This document shows positions 1-6,571 of a stretch of 13,356 bases of DNA, piece by piece; position 1 is the first letter of the stretch; the number at the start of each line of letters is the position of its first letter. Source of the DNA: Promethearchaeota archaeon (GTDB taxonomy: Archaea; Asgardarchaeota; Lokiarchaeia; Sigynarchaeales; SOKP01); assembly GCA_016839905.1 (NCBI GenBank), contig JAEOTJ010000333.1:1-13356 (forward strand), given 5' to 3'. The position numbers and the translations under genes are program-made. The notes below the pieces were generated by a model. That model worked only from the letters and a program-made list of their open reading frames with translations, was not told where the DNA came from and ran no database searches.

Positions 1-45
1 AAGATTAGTTTTGAAATTAATGAAAAAAAAGAGATGCTAAAATAA
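1..45 (+). CDS. C-terminal end of an upstream gene (partial)
   Basis: Frame 1 is open from the window edge and reads KISFEINEKKEMLK before a TAA at 43-45. The last A of that stop is the first base of the next gene's ATG (TAATG). This one-base overlap is typical of translationally coupled genes in one operon. Fourteen residues are too few to identify the protein. Because the next gene is ESCRT-III, an ESCRT or Vps4-related partner is a reasonable guess, but the sequence does not show it. The frame could also be open by chance over so short a stretch. Confidence 0.4.
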   Translation, partial: KISFEINEKKEMLK

Positions 46-674
46 TGGGTTTCTTAACTGATCTATCTAAATGGCTAAGCGGTGGTAAAGGGAAGAAAGA
101 TAATATTCGTTCTGCCAGCGTTAAATTGAGAGTGTTTAACAAAAGACTTACGAGACAAGTGAAAAAATTAGAACTCAATGCAAAAAAGGCTAGAGAAAAA
201 GCAATTACACTTCGAAGAGAAGGCGATATGGATGGTTCTAAGTTCCATGCTCGAACTTATCTTCAAATAAAGAATCAAGCGAGGTCAGTAGATATTTTTA
301 AAACAAATCTTGAAAATCTGTTATTTAAAATGGAGAATGCGAGTGCTTTAAAAGATGTGGCAGGGATTTTCAAAGGAATTGCTCAGTCAGTTTCTTCATT
401 AAAAAGACAACTTTCTGTCCCTCAACTAAATGAAATGATGAATTCTATTGATCTTGATATCGAAGATTTCGAAGTTACACAAGAGATAACCTCAGAAGGT
501 ATGTCTGATATGACTACTGATGTGGAGATAACCGAAGACGATGTTAATAATGTTTTAGGAGAGATTGATGCTGAAATACAAGTAGAAACTGGTGGAGCTT
601 TGCCTAGCGCAGGAAGCAATCAGAGAATTAAAGATTTAGAAGATGAATTGAACCGCCTTAGATCAAATGAATAA
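45..674 (+). CDS. ESCRT-III protein, Vps2/24/46 (CHMP)-like
   Basis: ESCRT-III subunits polymerise on membranes and drive scission, and in Asgard archaea they occur with Vps4. The 209-residue product has the family layout. A short amphipathic N-terminus (residues 1-13, MGFLTDLSKWLSG) resembles the membrane-inserting alpha-0 helix. A strongly basic long helix follows (about 20-60, many K/R), then a second helix (66-95) with the CHMP-like stretch GDMDGSKFHARTYLQIKNQA, helices at about 102-145, an acidic linker, and a helix around 165-178 (DDVNNVLGEIDAEI). The tail, residues 195-206 (IKDLEDELNRLR), resembles the MIM1 motif that binds the Vps4 MIT domain, with Glu where eukaryotes usually have Arg. 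The charge switch from basic N-half to acidic C-half is typical. The class (Vps2/24/46 rather than Vps20/32/60) is judged by eye. There is no GTGA Shine-Dalgarno; coupling through TAATG to the upstream frame may supply initiation. Confidence 0.88.
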   Translation: MGFLTDLSKWLSGGKGKKDNIRSASVKLRVFNKRLTRQVKKLELNAKKAREKAITLRREGDMDGSKFHARTYLQIKNQARSVDIFKTNLENLLFKMENASALKDVAGIFKGIAQSVSSLKRQLSVPQLNEMMNSIDLDIEDFEVTQEITSEGMSDMTTDVEITEDDVNNVLGEIDAEIQVETGGALPSAGSNQRIKDLEDELNRLRSNE

Positions 675-675
675 G

Positions 676-703
676 TTGTAATTTTTCTTCTTCTTATTCT
701 TTA
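676..703 (+). terminator. T-rich terminator after the ESCRT-III gene
   Basis: Directly after the ESCRT-III stop the plus strand is pyrimidine-rich with several T runs (TTTTTC, TTCTTCTTATTC). Archaeal transcription commonly ends in such U-tracts without a stable hairpin. It lies between two convergent genes, which fits a termination zone. Confidence 0.35.
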
Positions 704-728
704 AAAAAGAATATTAATTTTGGATAAA

Positions 729-2021
729 TTATCTTTTAAAGATTAATATTATCTTTTCTTTATTCATGTACCAAATTAAAAAGAATCCAATTATGAGTGG
801 CATCATTAAAATTCCACTAATTATGGATGATTTTCGACCATATGGTTTTAGAGTTTTTAAACCATTCATGCTGAAGAAGTGAAGCCCACTAATTATCAAA
901 GCACAAATGCCATAAAGTCTAAACCTACTCTGTTCTAAAAGGATTGAACTAGTTAAATTATTGTTTGGAAAAGAGCTATCGATAATGCCTCTTATGCTTT
1001 CAGTATAAATGAGATGTGCTAATCCACTTATAGCAAATATGCCAAATAATAAAGTGATTATTCCCGCAAAAGCCAAGAAAATGGTCCAGAATTTAAGTCC
1101 AAAATCTCTTTCTTGTACTTTAGATTTCTTTTTTATTTCTTCCTCACGGTCAGATTTCATTGAGTCAATTATATTTATACTCCTCTTTTGCTCGCCAAAT
1201 TTCTCTCCTAATTCTAGTTCACGGTCAGGTTTTATTGCTCCAATTAAATAAGGTATCGCTAAAAATGGAACATACATTAATGAAATTTCAATTACAACAT
1301 CATAAAGTAGTGCTAGAAATTCAATTGGAAAAGTGGCACGACTTTGGATTGAAAATGTTCCATCTGGATTAACGGTACCAATTTCAATCCATCTTTGTCC
1401 TGTTATCCACTCTGTAAATGTCCACCACGATGCAAATATTAACATTACCATTAACATGTATAATCCACGCTTACGTGAATAAGGATCTGTGGTTAAAAGC
1501 CATATTATTGCTGGAGTAATAACAACTATTGTAAATATTATTGCATATATTGGAAACATATCTCTTCGAGAAGGTACATCTCCACCTACATTGACATTAA
1601 GGAAATTAAATCCCCTAATAAAAAATAACAAAAACATAGATAAAAATAAAATGAATATAACTATTGCCTTATCTCGTGTTTCCTCACTCATTAGCCTATC
1701 TCCAAAAAAAACTCCGATAATTGCAACAGTTGCTCCTTCAGACATCCCTTGAATAGGAATTGTGATCAACAAATTCTCAGAGACATCTACTCTAAAGAGG
1801 ATTTTTTCTTTTAATATTCTGGTACCCCTAATTTGAAGCCCAATTTCCGCACATGTCCAAATAATTGTCCCTACTATAAATATCCAAAAATAATCAAGGC
1901 GATCATTCTTTTTCCAATCATAAAAACATACAATTAGAGTTGCTATAATCATTAAAACTTTAAATGAGAAATTCTGTCCAAATCTGCCTCCACGAATCAT
2001 AAATATACTCTCTAAAATCAT
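729..2021 (-). CDS. polytopic membrane protein, unknown function
   Basis: I do not recognise the family of this 430-residue product. About ten hydrophobic segments are visible, roughly at residues 20-36, 43-63, 85-105, 117-137, 155-176, 186-204, 232-262 (possibly two), 310-335, 367-386 and 398-418. A long charged loop at 264-306 (rich in K, E, R and D) separates an N-terminal seven- or eight-helix part from a C-terminal three-helix part. No transporter, rhomboid or enzyme signature stands out. The start is supported by GTGA 7 nt upstream of the ATG (2029-2032), the same spacing as at the kinase and secreted-protein genes. It is convergent with the ESCRT-III gene and divergent from the kinase, so it is probably a single-gene unit. 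Cytosolic or outer placement of the charged loop is not determined. Confidence 0.75.
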   Translation of the reverse strand: MILESIFMIRGGRFGQNFSFKVLMIIATLIVCFYDWKKNDRLDYFWIFIVGTIIWTCAEIGLQIRGTRILKEKILFRVDVSENLLITIPIQGMSEGATVAIIGVFFGDRLMSEETRDKAIVIFILFLSMFLLFFIRGFNFLNVNVGGDVPSRRDMFPIYAIIFTIVVITPAIIWLLTTDPYSRKRGLYMLMVMLIFASWWTFTEWITGQRWIEIGTVNPDGTFSIQSRATFPIEFLALLYDVVIEISLMYVPFLAIPYLIGAIKPDRELELGEKFGEQKRSINIIDSMKSDREEEIKKKSKVQERDFGLKFWTIFLAFAGIITLLFGIFAISGLAHLIYTESIRGIIDSSFPNNNLTSSILLEQSRFRLYGICALIISGLHFFSMNGLKTLKPYGRKSSIISGILMMPLIIGFFLIWYMNKEKIILIFKR

Positions 2022-2286
2022 TTTTCATTCACTCTAATTGATTTGTTAAAGATTTTCAAATACTTTTTTATTGATTATTGAGAAACATTATTATTAAATG
2101 AAATAAATCATGTTTAAAATAAAATAAGGTACAATCTTTCCCAAATTCAACTCATAATCCTTCATTTTTTAAAAAGAAATGCTGATCTTCATAATAATTA
2201 AAAAAATCTTTTAAAAAATTATTTAAGAAAGAAGTCTAATTTTAAATTATTCAATTAATTGATTTATAATTTAAAGTGAAAGATAT

Positions 2287-3291
2287 ATGCCTGAATTAAT
2301 AACGATTGGTTCATGTACATTAGATTGTATCATAAAAATTAAAGATATTTTAAGATTTGAATTATTGGATAAAGATATCGTGAAAAAATATACTGCCATT
2401 GAATATAGTAGAAAGCTAAATATTGAGGCAGTGAATTTTGTTCCAGGAGGCTCTGGCGCTAATATAGCTTGTGATTGCTCAATGTTAGGTTTAGATGCTG
2501 CTTATATCGGTGTTATTGGAAAAGATTTTTCTTCTCAAGCTTGCATGGAAGATATGGAAAAAAGAGGTGTTGATCTATCAAATATAATTCAAACAGATGA
2601 GGATAGTACAGCATATTCTGTAATTTTAAGGACTGAATGGGGCAAGGATAGAAGTATTCTTGCTTATAAAGGAGCAAATAACTTATTAAAGCCTTCTGAT
2701 GTTAAAGAAGAACTATTTGAAAATGTAAAAGCCTTTGCATGGACATCTTTAACATCTGAGAATGCTTGTAAAGCAATAGAAAAGGCAATTACACTCACTA
2801 AAAATAATGGAGGTAAAGTTTTTGCCGCTCCAAGCATGTCTATTGTTAAAAATGCTCCAAAATGGGCAAAAATATTCTTATCTAATTCGGATGTAGTGTC
2901 GTTAAATGTAGAAGAAGCTCAAGAATTTACAGGGGAAAAGAAAAAAACAATGATACTTAATACATTTTTAGATATGGGTGTAAAATTAATTTCTATTACG
3001 GATGGTGCCGATGGTTCTATCATTTCAGATGGAAAAAAAATTGTAAATAGCTTAACTTATAAAGGATCTGTTCAAGACACAACAGGTGCGGGTGATGCCT
3101 TTTTAAGTGGTATTTTGATTTCGACATTAAATAATTTTGATATTGAAAGAACTTCAAAAATTGCTTCTGCATTGGCATCATTAGAATGCATGGACGTGGG
3201 CGTAAGAGAAGGTTTACCAAATAGTATTGAGGAAATTGATAAATTTATTGCCAATAATGAACTTGAACAAGTAATTTCTCAAGTTGTATAA
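2287..3291 (+). CDS. PfkB-family carbohydrate/nucleoside kinase
   Basis: A ribokinase-superfamily kinase that transfers phosphate from a nucleotide to a sugar or nucleoside hydroxyl in the cytosol. The 334-residue length is normal for the family. Residues 54-61 (GGSGANIA) match the N-terminal PfkB signature, which contacts the substrate. Residues 207-211 (NVEEA) and 238-243 (TDGADG) are the usual N-x-x-E and T-x-G-x-x-G elements near the metal and nucleotide sites. Residues 264-272 (DTTGAGDAF) are the C-terminal signature, with Asp270 as the catalytic base and GAG as the anion hole. The substrate cannot be read from the sequence; ribokinase-, adenosine- or fructokinase-like activity are all possible. 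The start is supported by GTGA at 2276-2279, 7 nt before the ATG, and a TATA-like TTTATAAT lies about 20 nt upstream. No functional partner is adjacent. Confidence 0.9.
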   Translation: MPELITIGSCTLDCIIKIKDILRFELLDKDIVKKYTAIEYSRKLNIEAVNFVPGGSGANIACDCSMLGLDAAYIGVIGKDFSSQACMEDMEKRGVDLSNIIQTDEDSTAYSVILRTEWGKDRSILAYKGANNLLKPSDVKEELFENVKAFAWTSLTSENACKAIEKAITLTKNNGGKVFAAPSMSIVKNAPKWAKIFLSNSDVVSLNVEEAQEFTGEKKKTMILNTFLDMGVKLISITDGADGSIISDGKKIVNSLTYKGSVQDTTGAGDAFLSGILISTLNNFDIERTSKIASALASLECMDVGVREGLPNSIEEIDKFIANNELEQVISQVV

Positions 3292-3369
3292 ATATCATTA
3301 AATTTTAATTTTTTTAAGTATTTTTAAATTCATTATACTAATTATATTAAAAGGGCACTGCTAGTATAG

Positions 3370-3400
3370 ATTCTGTCAAATATATTGTCAGAATGTAAAA
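3370..3400 (+). other. D-loop intron of tRNA-Gly (31 nt)
   Basis: This segment interrupts the D loop between AG and TGGTCAGT. It contains the inverted repeat ATTCTG/CAGAAT, able to form a hairpin inside the intron. The flanking exon bases GTATA and TATAC can pair outside it, a layout compatible with bulge-helix-bulge recognition by the archaeal splicing endonuclease. A strict BHB with 3-nt bulges is not clear by eye. Confidence 0.7.
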
Positions 3401-3417
3401 TGGTCAGTATACACCAA

Positions 3418-3444
3418 ACTTTTCACCAAATTTGGGTATAACAG
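3418..3444 (+). other. anticodon-stem intron of tRNA-Gly (27 nt)
   Basis: This segment separates CCAA (27-30) from G31 of the anticodon stem. Removing it makes CCAAG pair fully with CTTGG and gives a normal seven-base TTGCCAA loop. It holds the palindrome CCAAATTTGG (3427-3436), which can form its own small hairpin. Leaving the segment in gives an A-C mismatch at 31-39 and no acceptable loop. Confidence 0.75.
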
Positions 3445-3507
3445 GTTGCCAACTTGGTGACCCGGGTTCGATTCCCGGGCGGTGCATTTCTATAAACTAA
3501 TAATGAT

Positions 3508-4338
3508 TTAATAATCATTTTTTATCATCTCTAAAATGTATTCAAGTTCATTTACAGATTTTTTAACTTTTTTGACTTTTCTAATATAATCGATAGTCTT
3601 TTTAGAAGTTATAATCTCAGAGCGATTTACATCTTCTTCAATATTAATTAATTTTAAAATATTCTTTATTAAATCTCCAATATTTATAGAATCATCAAAA
3701 ACCCTAAAGATCTCATTCTTTAAAATTATTAAACTAGACATTGCATCATTTTCTTCATAGAATTTTTCAATAATTCTTTTTTCAAATTTTAAATGCTTCG
3801 GATTGATTATATTATCATCATCTTTTATAATTTCATTATTTCTGATAATAACATAGTTATTGTATTCTCTGTTTTTGTCCTGGTAATTAACATCTAGTAT
3901 GATACTTATATCAACATCAAAAGAATTTTTTGTTATAAATTTAAAAAAATTATCAATATGCCATTTTAAAAAATCCTCTTCTATGATTAATACTATTTTT
4001 TTCTTAAAAAAAATCGCTCTAATAATATAAGTTAAAGAAGTAGGTGTTATTTTCATTTTTAATAAAGCTACATCAATTAAATTACTTAAAGTTTCAGCAT
4101 TCACATTAATATCTAGTTCTTGGGCTTTTTCAGGCACAGATATTTGAAAGTCTGCTACAAAATAATTTCTTACATGTAAATTTTTATCAATATAAACAAT
4201 AAATGAATGACCACATATCATATCCTTTTCTATATTAACTGCAAGTAGCCCTCTCTTAACATCCTTAACTGATTCTTCTTCAATAGATATTCTATCTTGT
4301 ATGGAACAGGTCGGACAACGAATTAAAATATCAACCAT
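3508..4338 (-). CDS. putative zinc-binding protein, archaeal hypothetical
   Basis: The 276-residue soluble product begins with a likely metal-binding domain: CPTC at residues 8-11 and C-x-H at 42-44 (CGHSF) could together bind zinc. The block from about 30 to 65 (RGLLAVNIEKDMICGHSF, then FVADFQI) looks like a compact beta-rich domain. From memory it resembles a hypothetical family frequent in Lokiarchaeia, but I cannot confirm this here. The rest (about 80-276) alternates hydrophobic strands such as KIVLIIEEDF and DVDISIILDV with helices, and ends in a Lys-rich probable coiled coil (245-272). No catalytic motif is visible. There is no Shine-Dalgarno, and a TATAAAAT lies only a few bases before the ATG, so the mRNA leader is unclear. 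It lies 81 nt downstream of a membrane-protein gene on the same strand and may be co-transcribed with it. Confidence 0.7.
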   Translation of the reverse strand: MVDILIRCPTCSIQDRISIEEESVKDVKRGLLAVNIEKDMICGHSFIVYIDKNLHVRNYFVADFQISVPEKAQELDINVNAETLSNLIDVALLKMKITPTSLTYIIRAIFFKKKIVLIIEEDFLKWHIDNFFKFITKNSFDVDISIILDVNYQDKNREYNNYVIIRNNEIIKDDDNIINPKHLKFEKRIIEKFYEENDAMSSLIILKNEIFRVFDDSINIGDLIKNILKLINIEEDVNRSEIITSKKTIDYIRKVKKVKKSVNELEYILEMIKNDY

Positions 4339-4419
4339 ATTTTATAGCATAACTTTTTATTTTAAAATGAAAAAAAATCTAATAGTAATATATATTTGGC
4401 GATTCTTTTTATTTATATT

Positions 4420-4899
4420 TTAATATCTCTGAACTTTAGCATAGTTCCTTTCTAATCCATTAGCAGTTAATAAACTACAAAAAGCACCAATAAATTCTGT
4501 TATTATAAATGAGAGAACATTATCATAAAAGAAAATACAAAAAGAATATGATATAAGAAAAGCTATGGAAAAAACAATAAATAAAATTATTAAAGGTTTC
4601 GAGATTGGAAAATTTAAAATTGATTTTATAATACCCTTCTTTCCTTTTGCTTTTTTAAATTGAGTTCTTAATTGGGTTTTTCTCTCAACTTGAGCAAAAC
4701 TTTCAAAAGAAATTAATGAACCATAATACAAGGCAATAGTTGTTCCAATAGGAATTAGAATTATTACAAGGTAATTACCGATACTTAATAAATAAATCGC
4801 AATAAAAATTATTATAGTTTGAAAGATTCCACATGCTCCTAATAGCATTAAAGCGATTCCGATATATTCTTTTGATCTCCAGCGAATTCTTAATGGCAT
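4420..4899 (-). CDS. small four-helix membrane protein, unknown
   Basis: The 159-residue product has two hydrophobic hairpins: segments at about residues 12-38 and 43-65, then 100-122 and 126-146. A basic cytoplasmic-looking stretch lies between them (QVERKTQLRTQFKKAKGKKG, about 70-89). The N-terminus (MPLRIRWRSKE) is also basic, so by the positive-inside rule both the N-terminus and the middle loop probably face the cytosol. I do not recognise the family. No Shine-Dalgarno precedes the ATG. The 3' end of tRNA-Val is only 30 nt upstream on the same strand, so the mRNA may arise from tRNA read-through or be leaderless. Confidence 0.65.
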   Translation of the reverse strand: MPLRIRWRSKEYIGIALMLLGACGIFQTIIIFIAIYLLSIGNYLVIILIPIGTTIALYYGSLISFESFAQVERKTQLRTQFKKAKGKKGIIKSILNFPISKPLIILFIVFSIAFLISYSFCIFFYDNVLSFIITEFIGAFCSLLTANGLERNYAKVQRY

Positions 4900-4929
4900 C
4901 TTTTTCTTCTACTTATTAATTTTAAATAA

Positions 4930-5033
4930 TGGGCGCGGCGAGGTTTGAACTCGCGACCTTCTGCACGTCAAGCAGACGTCATACCGGGCTAGACTTCGCG
5001 CATTTCCTTGAGTTAAAGAAATGTCACGCGCCC
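4930..5033 (-). tRNA. tRNA-Val(GAC) with an intron after the acceptor stem
   Basis: On the minus strand GGGCGCG (5027-5033) pairs perfectly with CGCGCCC (4931-4937), with discriminator A at 4930. The D arm is GTCT...TGAC. The anticodon stem is TCTGC/GCAGA with loop TTGACGT, anticodon GAC (4967-4969). The variable loop is AGGTC and the T arm is GCGAG-TTCAAAC-CTCGC. Between the acceptor and position 8 there are 30 extra nt (about 4997-5026); removing them leaves a normal 74-nt tRNA. Without splicing, the nearest acceptor would be ATGCGCG, with A-C and T-C mismatches at the first two pairs. GCGCG is duplicated at both intron ends, so the splice positions can slide by up to five bases without changing the product. 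No CCA is encoded. Confidence 0.88.
4997..5026 (-). other. intron near position 7/8 of tRNA-Val (30 nt)
   Basis: The intron holds a hairpin, CATTTC/GAAATG with an 11-nt loop. Its borders lie in a duplicated GCGCG (plus strand 4997-5001 and 5027-5031), so every cut inside the duplicate gives the same mature tRNA. It is not in the canonical anticodon-loop position. Confidence 0.7.
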
Positions 5034-5242
5034 TTGATTGAGCACCCATATTTTTTTAATGAATTAAGACTTAACAATTATCATAAAATATAAAATTTAT
5101 AGTTTATGGTGTTTTTTCTTTTTAAGAAGACTATATTAAAATATAAAAAAAAAAATACAATAAATAAAAAAAACAATTTGGGAAGTGTTTAAAGGTTACA
5201 GAAACAAGAGATATAGCAACTTCAGATATAAAAGGTAAATTA

Positions 5243-5368
5243 ATGGTTGGAGTTATCATTATCGCGGCAATAATTATTGCAGCATCAATAACTATTATTA
5301 TTCTTAATCAGCCTTCTGAAGAAACAGATGGTAATGACGATGATACTGATGATAAGCCTGGAGGATGA
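5243..5368 (+). CDS. 41-residue single-TM peptide with acidic tail
   Basis: The short ORF starts MVGVIIIAAIIIAASITIII and ends in a Asp/Glu-rich tail (about residues 23-41, SEETDGNDDDTDDKPGG) before TGA. It is one hydrophobic helix plus an acidic hydrophilic segment, the pattern of a small membrane-anchored protein or of the N-terminus of an archaeal pilin-like or secreted protein. AAGGT lies 6 nt before the ATG. The same frame is open back to 5168 and reads plausibly (KVTETRDIATSDIKGKL), but contains no usual start codon, so either a non-standard start or a 5' truncation is possible. Convincing composition, but too short to assign. Confidence 0.4.
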   Translation: MVGVIIIAAIIIAASITIIILNQPSEETDGNDDDTDDKPGG

Positions 5369-5440
5369 GGGACTCCTTGTATAGGAATCCAATTTATAAT
5401 AGCAATATCTAATTACTTTCAAAATAGTGAATTACTTACT

Positions 5441-5569
5441 ATCATTAAATCTGAATAAAAATCTATTAAAAAGAATGATTCTTATGAAGAAATCTTAGTC
5501 ATAAGATGACTAACCTATGCGAGGTTATAAATAGAATCATAAAAAAAATGATTTTCTCGTTTTTTATAG
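5441..5569 (+). ncRNA. structured repeat, copy 1
   Basis: An 89-nt core (5441-5529) matches 11562-11650 with 8 differences, followed by a less conserved A-rich spacer and a shared tail (GATTTTCT, T run, ATAG). Two hairpins are visible: TTAGTCAT-AAG-ATGACTAA (5495-5513) and TAACCT-ATGCG-AGGTTA (5511-5527). They share the bases TAA, so they are partly exclusive. The four differences inside the hairpins all turn G-C pairs into G-U pairs if the plus strand is the RNA. The T-rich tail could terminate such a transcript. Function is unknown; a small RNA, a mobile remnant or a shared 3' end are all possible. No good reading frame crosses both copies. Confidence 0.5.
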
Positions 5570-5754
5570 ATTCTTTCTTTTCATATCATATATCTATAAT
5601 TACATAAAGTTGGAACAAAAGGATATTTAAAATAAGGAAATGCAATACGAACCCTTCCCTCGCCTCATACAATTTATTCCTCTAATCGGATCTAAAAAAA
5701 AATATATTTAATAAAAATGTCAAACCAAAAAAACCATCCTTCATTTGTTTATCT

Positions 5755-6315
5755 ATGGAAATTAAACACATTGATTATTTTCTCAGACGTATCAAGGTTT
5801 CTGATAGTGATATGTCATTTATTACTAATGAAGAAGAATTTAATACTCCCTCAAAAACTCTAAAAGAATTCGTTAATCAAGATAAAGATTGCAATGAAGA
5901 TGGAGTATTTATCACCTATATTTTTGGGAAAGAAGAATTAGTCTATGGGATTGCGCGAATGAAACCTATTTCTTTTAAGGAGTTGAAACAAGAAATTCTT
6001 ACTAAAAAAATTTTCAAATTTGAAGAAATTAAAGAATACGAGGGGAGTCAAGTGATTTATATGAGTCGGGCAGGAGTTACCCGAGAGATGGATGGTTTTG
6101 GGTGGGGGGCTATGCTGAGATCTTTTTTAGACGGACATGCACGATCCGTGTATAACCATTTTATATTATATGCCTTGATAAACGAGCAGATGTATAAATC
6201 AATGATAAAAAGATATGGTACGGAAATGTTTAAGTTATATAAGGTATCACTTAAGAATTATGATGAGAAATGGGGTTGGTATTGGGGTATTCTCCGAGAA
6301 TTTAGTCCTCCTTAA
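5755..6315 (+). CDS. GNAT-like N-acetyltransferase-related protein
   Basis: The 186-residue product resembles a GNAT acyltransferase. A beta strand (51-68, GVFITYIFGKEELVYGIARM) is followed by a loop region. Then comes a strand plus turn at about 101-125, where MSRAGVTREMDGFGWGAMLR looks like motif A with the acetyl-CoA pyrophosphate loop; Gly114, Gly116 and Gly118 fit R/Q-x-x-G-x-G/A loosely, with Glu in the R/Q place. A helix and a late aromatic strand (EKWGWYWGIL, 171-180) follow. The substrate cannot be inferred. The start has no Shine-Dalgarno, and a TATA-like run 40-55 nt upstream suggests a short leader. Its 3' end overlaps the convergent small gene by 14 bp. It lies beside a toxin-antitoxin pair, but nothing shows that it is itself a toxin. 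Confidence 0.6.
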   Translation: MEIKHIDYFLRRIKVSDSDMSFITNEEEFNTPSKTLKEFVNQDKDCNEDGVFITYIFGKEELVYGIARMKPISFKELKQEILTKKIFKFEEIKEYEGSQVIYMSRAGVTREMDGFGWGAMLRSFLDGHARSVYNHFILYALINEQMYKSMIKRYGTEMFKLYKVSLKNYDEKWGWYWGILREFSPP

Positions 6316-6571
6316 CTTTATCGCCTACACTCATCCAAGTGTCCCCTGTAATTCCTGCTAAGAAAGATTCATATGGTTCCTTCCCAATAATAGTGGGTTT
6401 AGAAGGTTTAGTTTGATATTTATTCCTTAAATAATCGAGATCTTCAACTGATAACGCGTCAATTTCTTGGGGAGTCATTTCATTTAATTCTTTTTGATCC
6501 AAGAGGGATTTATGAATAGGAGATGGTTCTTTTTCTTTACTCTCTTTCTTATCACTTGAATTTACTTTCAT
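6302..6571 (-). CDS. 89-residue charged small protein, unknown
   Basis: A short hydrophilic protein. It has a Lys/Ser/Glu-rich N-terminus (SSDKKESKEKE), a central acidic helix-like part (LDQKELNEMTPQEIDALSVEDL) and a C-terminus with KPTIIGKEPYESFLAGITGD. I do not recognise it. I chose the ATG at 6571; a GTG two codons upstream (6577) is the longer alternative, but that GTG is part of a GTGA that looks more like a Shine-Dalgarno remnant. The gene is convergent with the GNAT-like gene, sharing 14 bp at the 3' ends. It lies downstream of the toxin-antitoxin pair on the same strand, with a 69-nt gap. Disordered N-terminal composition suggests an adaptor or antitoxin-like role, but this is speculation. 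Confidence 0.5.
   Translation of the reverse strand: MKVNSSDKKESKEKEPSPIHKSLLDQKELNEMTPQEIDALSVEDLDYLRNKYQTKPSKPTIIGKEPYESFLAGITGDTWMSVGDKVKED

Larger units (their letters stand above)
3355..3486 (+). tRNA. tRNA-Gly(GCC) with two introns
   Basis: A full cloverleaf appears only if two insertions are removed, leaving 74 nt. The acceptor is GCACTGC (3355-3361) paired with GCGGTGC (3479-3485), one G-T pair, with discriminator A at 3486. The D stem is GTAT/ATAC, with the D loop AG...TGGTCAGT broken by 31 nt (3370-3400). The anticodon stem is CCAA+G / CTTGG, with 27 nt (3418-3444) inserted between its fourth and fifth 5' bases. The anticodon loop is TTGCCAA with GCC at 3448-3450. The T arm is CCGGG-TTCGATT-CCCGG. 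No CCA is encoded. Glycine identity rests on the GCC anticodon. Both introns are outside the canonical 37/38 site, so exact borders are inferred from restoring the cloverleaf. A T/A-rich box at about 3321-3331 sits where an archaeal TATA box would be. Confidence 0.88.
5034..5754. other. 721-nt region with a small ORF and a structured repeat
   Basis: Besides the 41-codon ORF (5243-5368) and repeat copy 1 (5441-5569), the stretch holds AT-rich promoter-like sequence on both sides. The minus-strand TATA-like run near 5051-5058 could serve tRNA-Val. The run AAAATATATTTAATA at about 5699-5713 could serve the gene at 5755. A GC-richer patch at 5641-5670 (ACGAACCCTTCCCTCGCC) resembles a tRNA T-arm on the minus strand but does not fold as one. 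No other coding frame looks convincing. Confidence 0.5.

Noticed and set aside
1009..1752. Three plus-strand ORFs within 1009-1752
   Set aside because: They are antisense to the membrane protein, overlap each other in different frames, and have low-complexity composition.
5473..5529. Coding potential across the repeat (NDSYEEILVIR, then LTYARL after TGA)
   Set aside because: Both copies have the stop. Two of four codon changes downstream of it alter residues, while all keep the hairpins. RNA structure explains the pattern better.
5441..5569. Repeat element as a C/D box guide RNA
   Set aside because: CTGA and TGATGA-like boxes are not in C-D order on either strand and the C box is imperfect.
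5641..5672. Minus-strand GGGTTCGTATT resembling a tRNA T arm
   Set aside because: The flanking bases do not pair as a T stem, and no acceptor or anticodon arm can be found.
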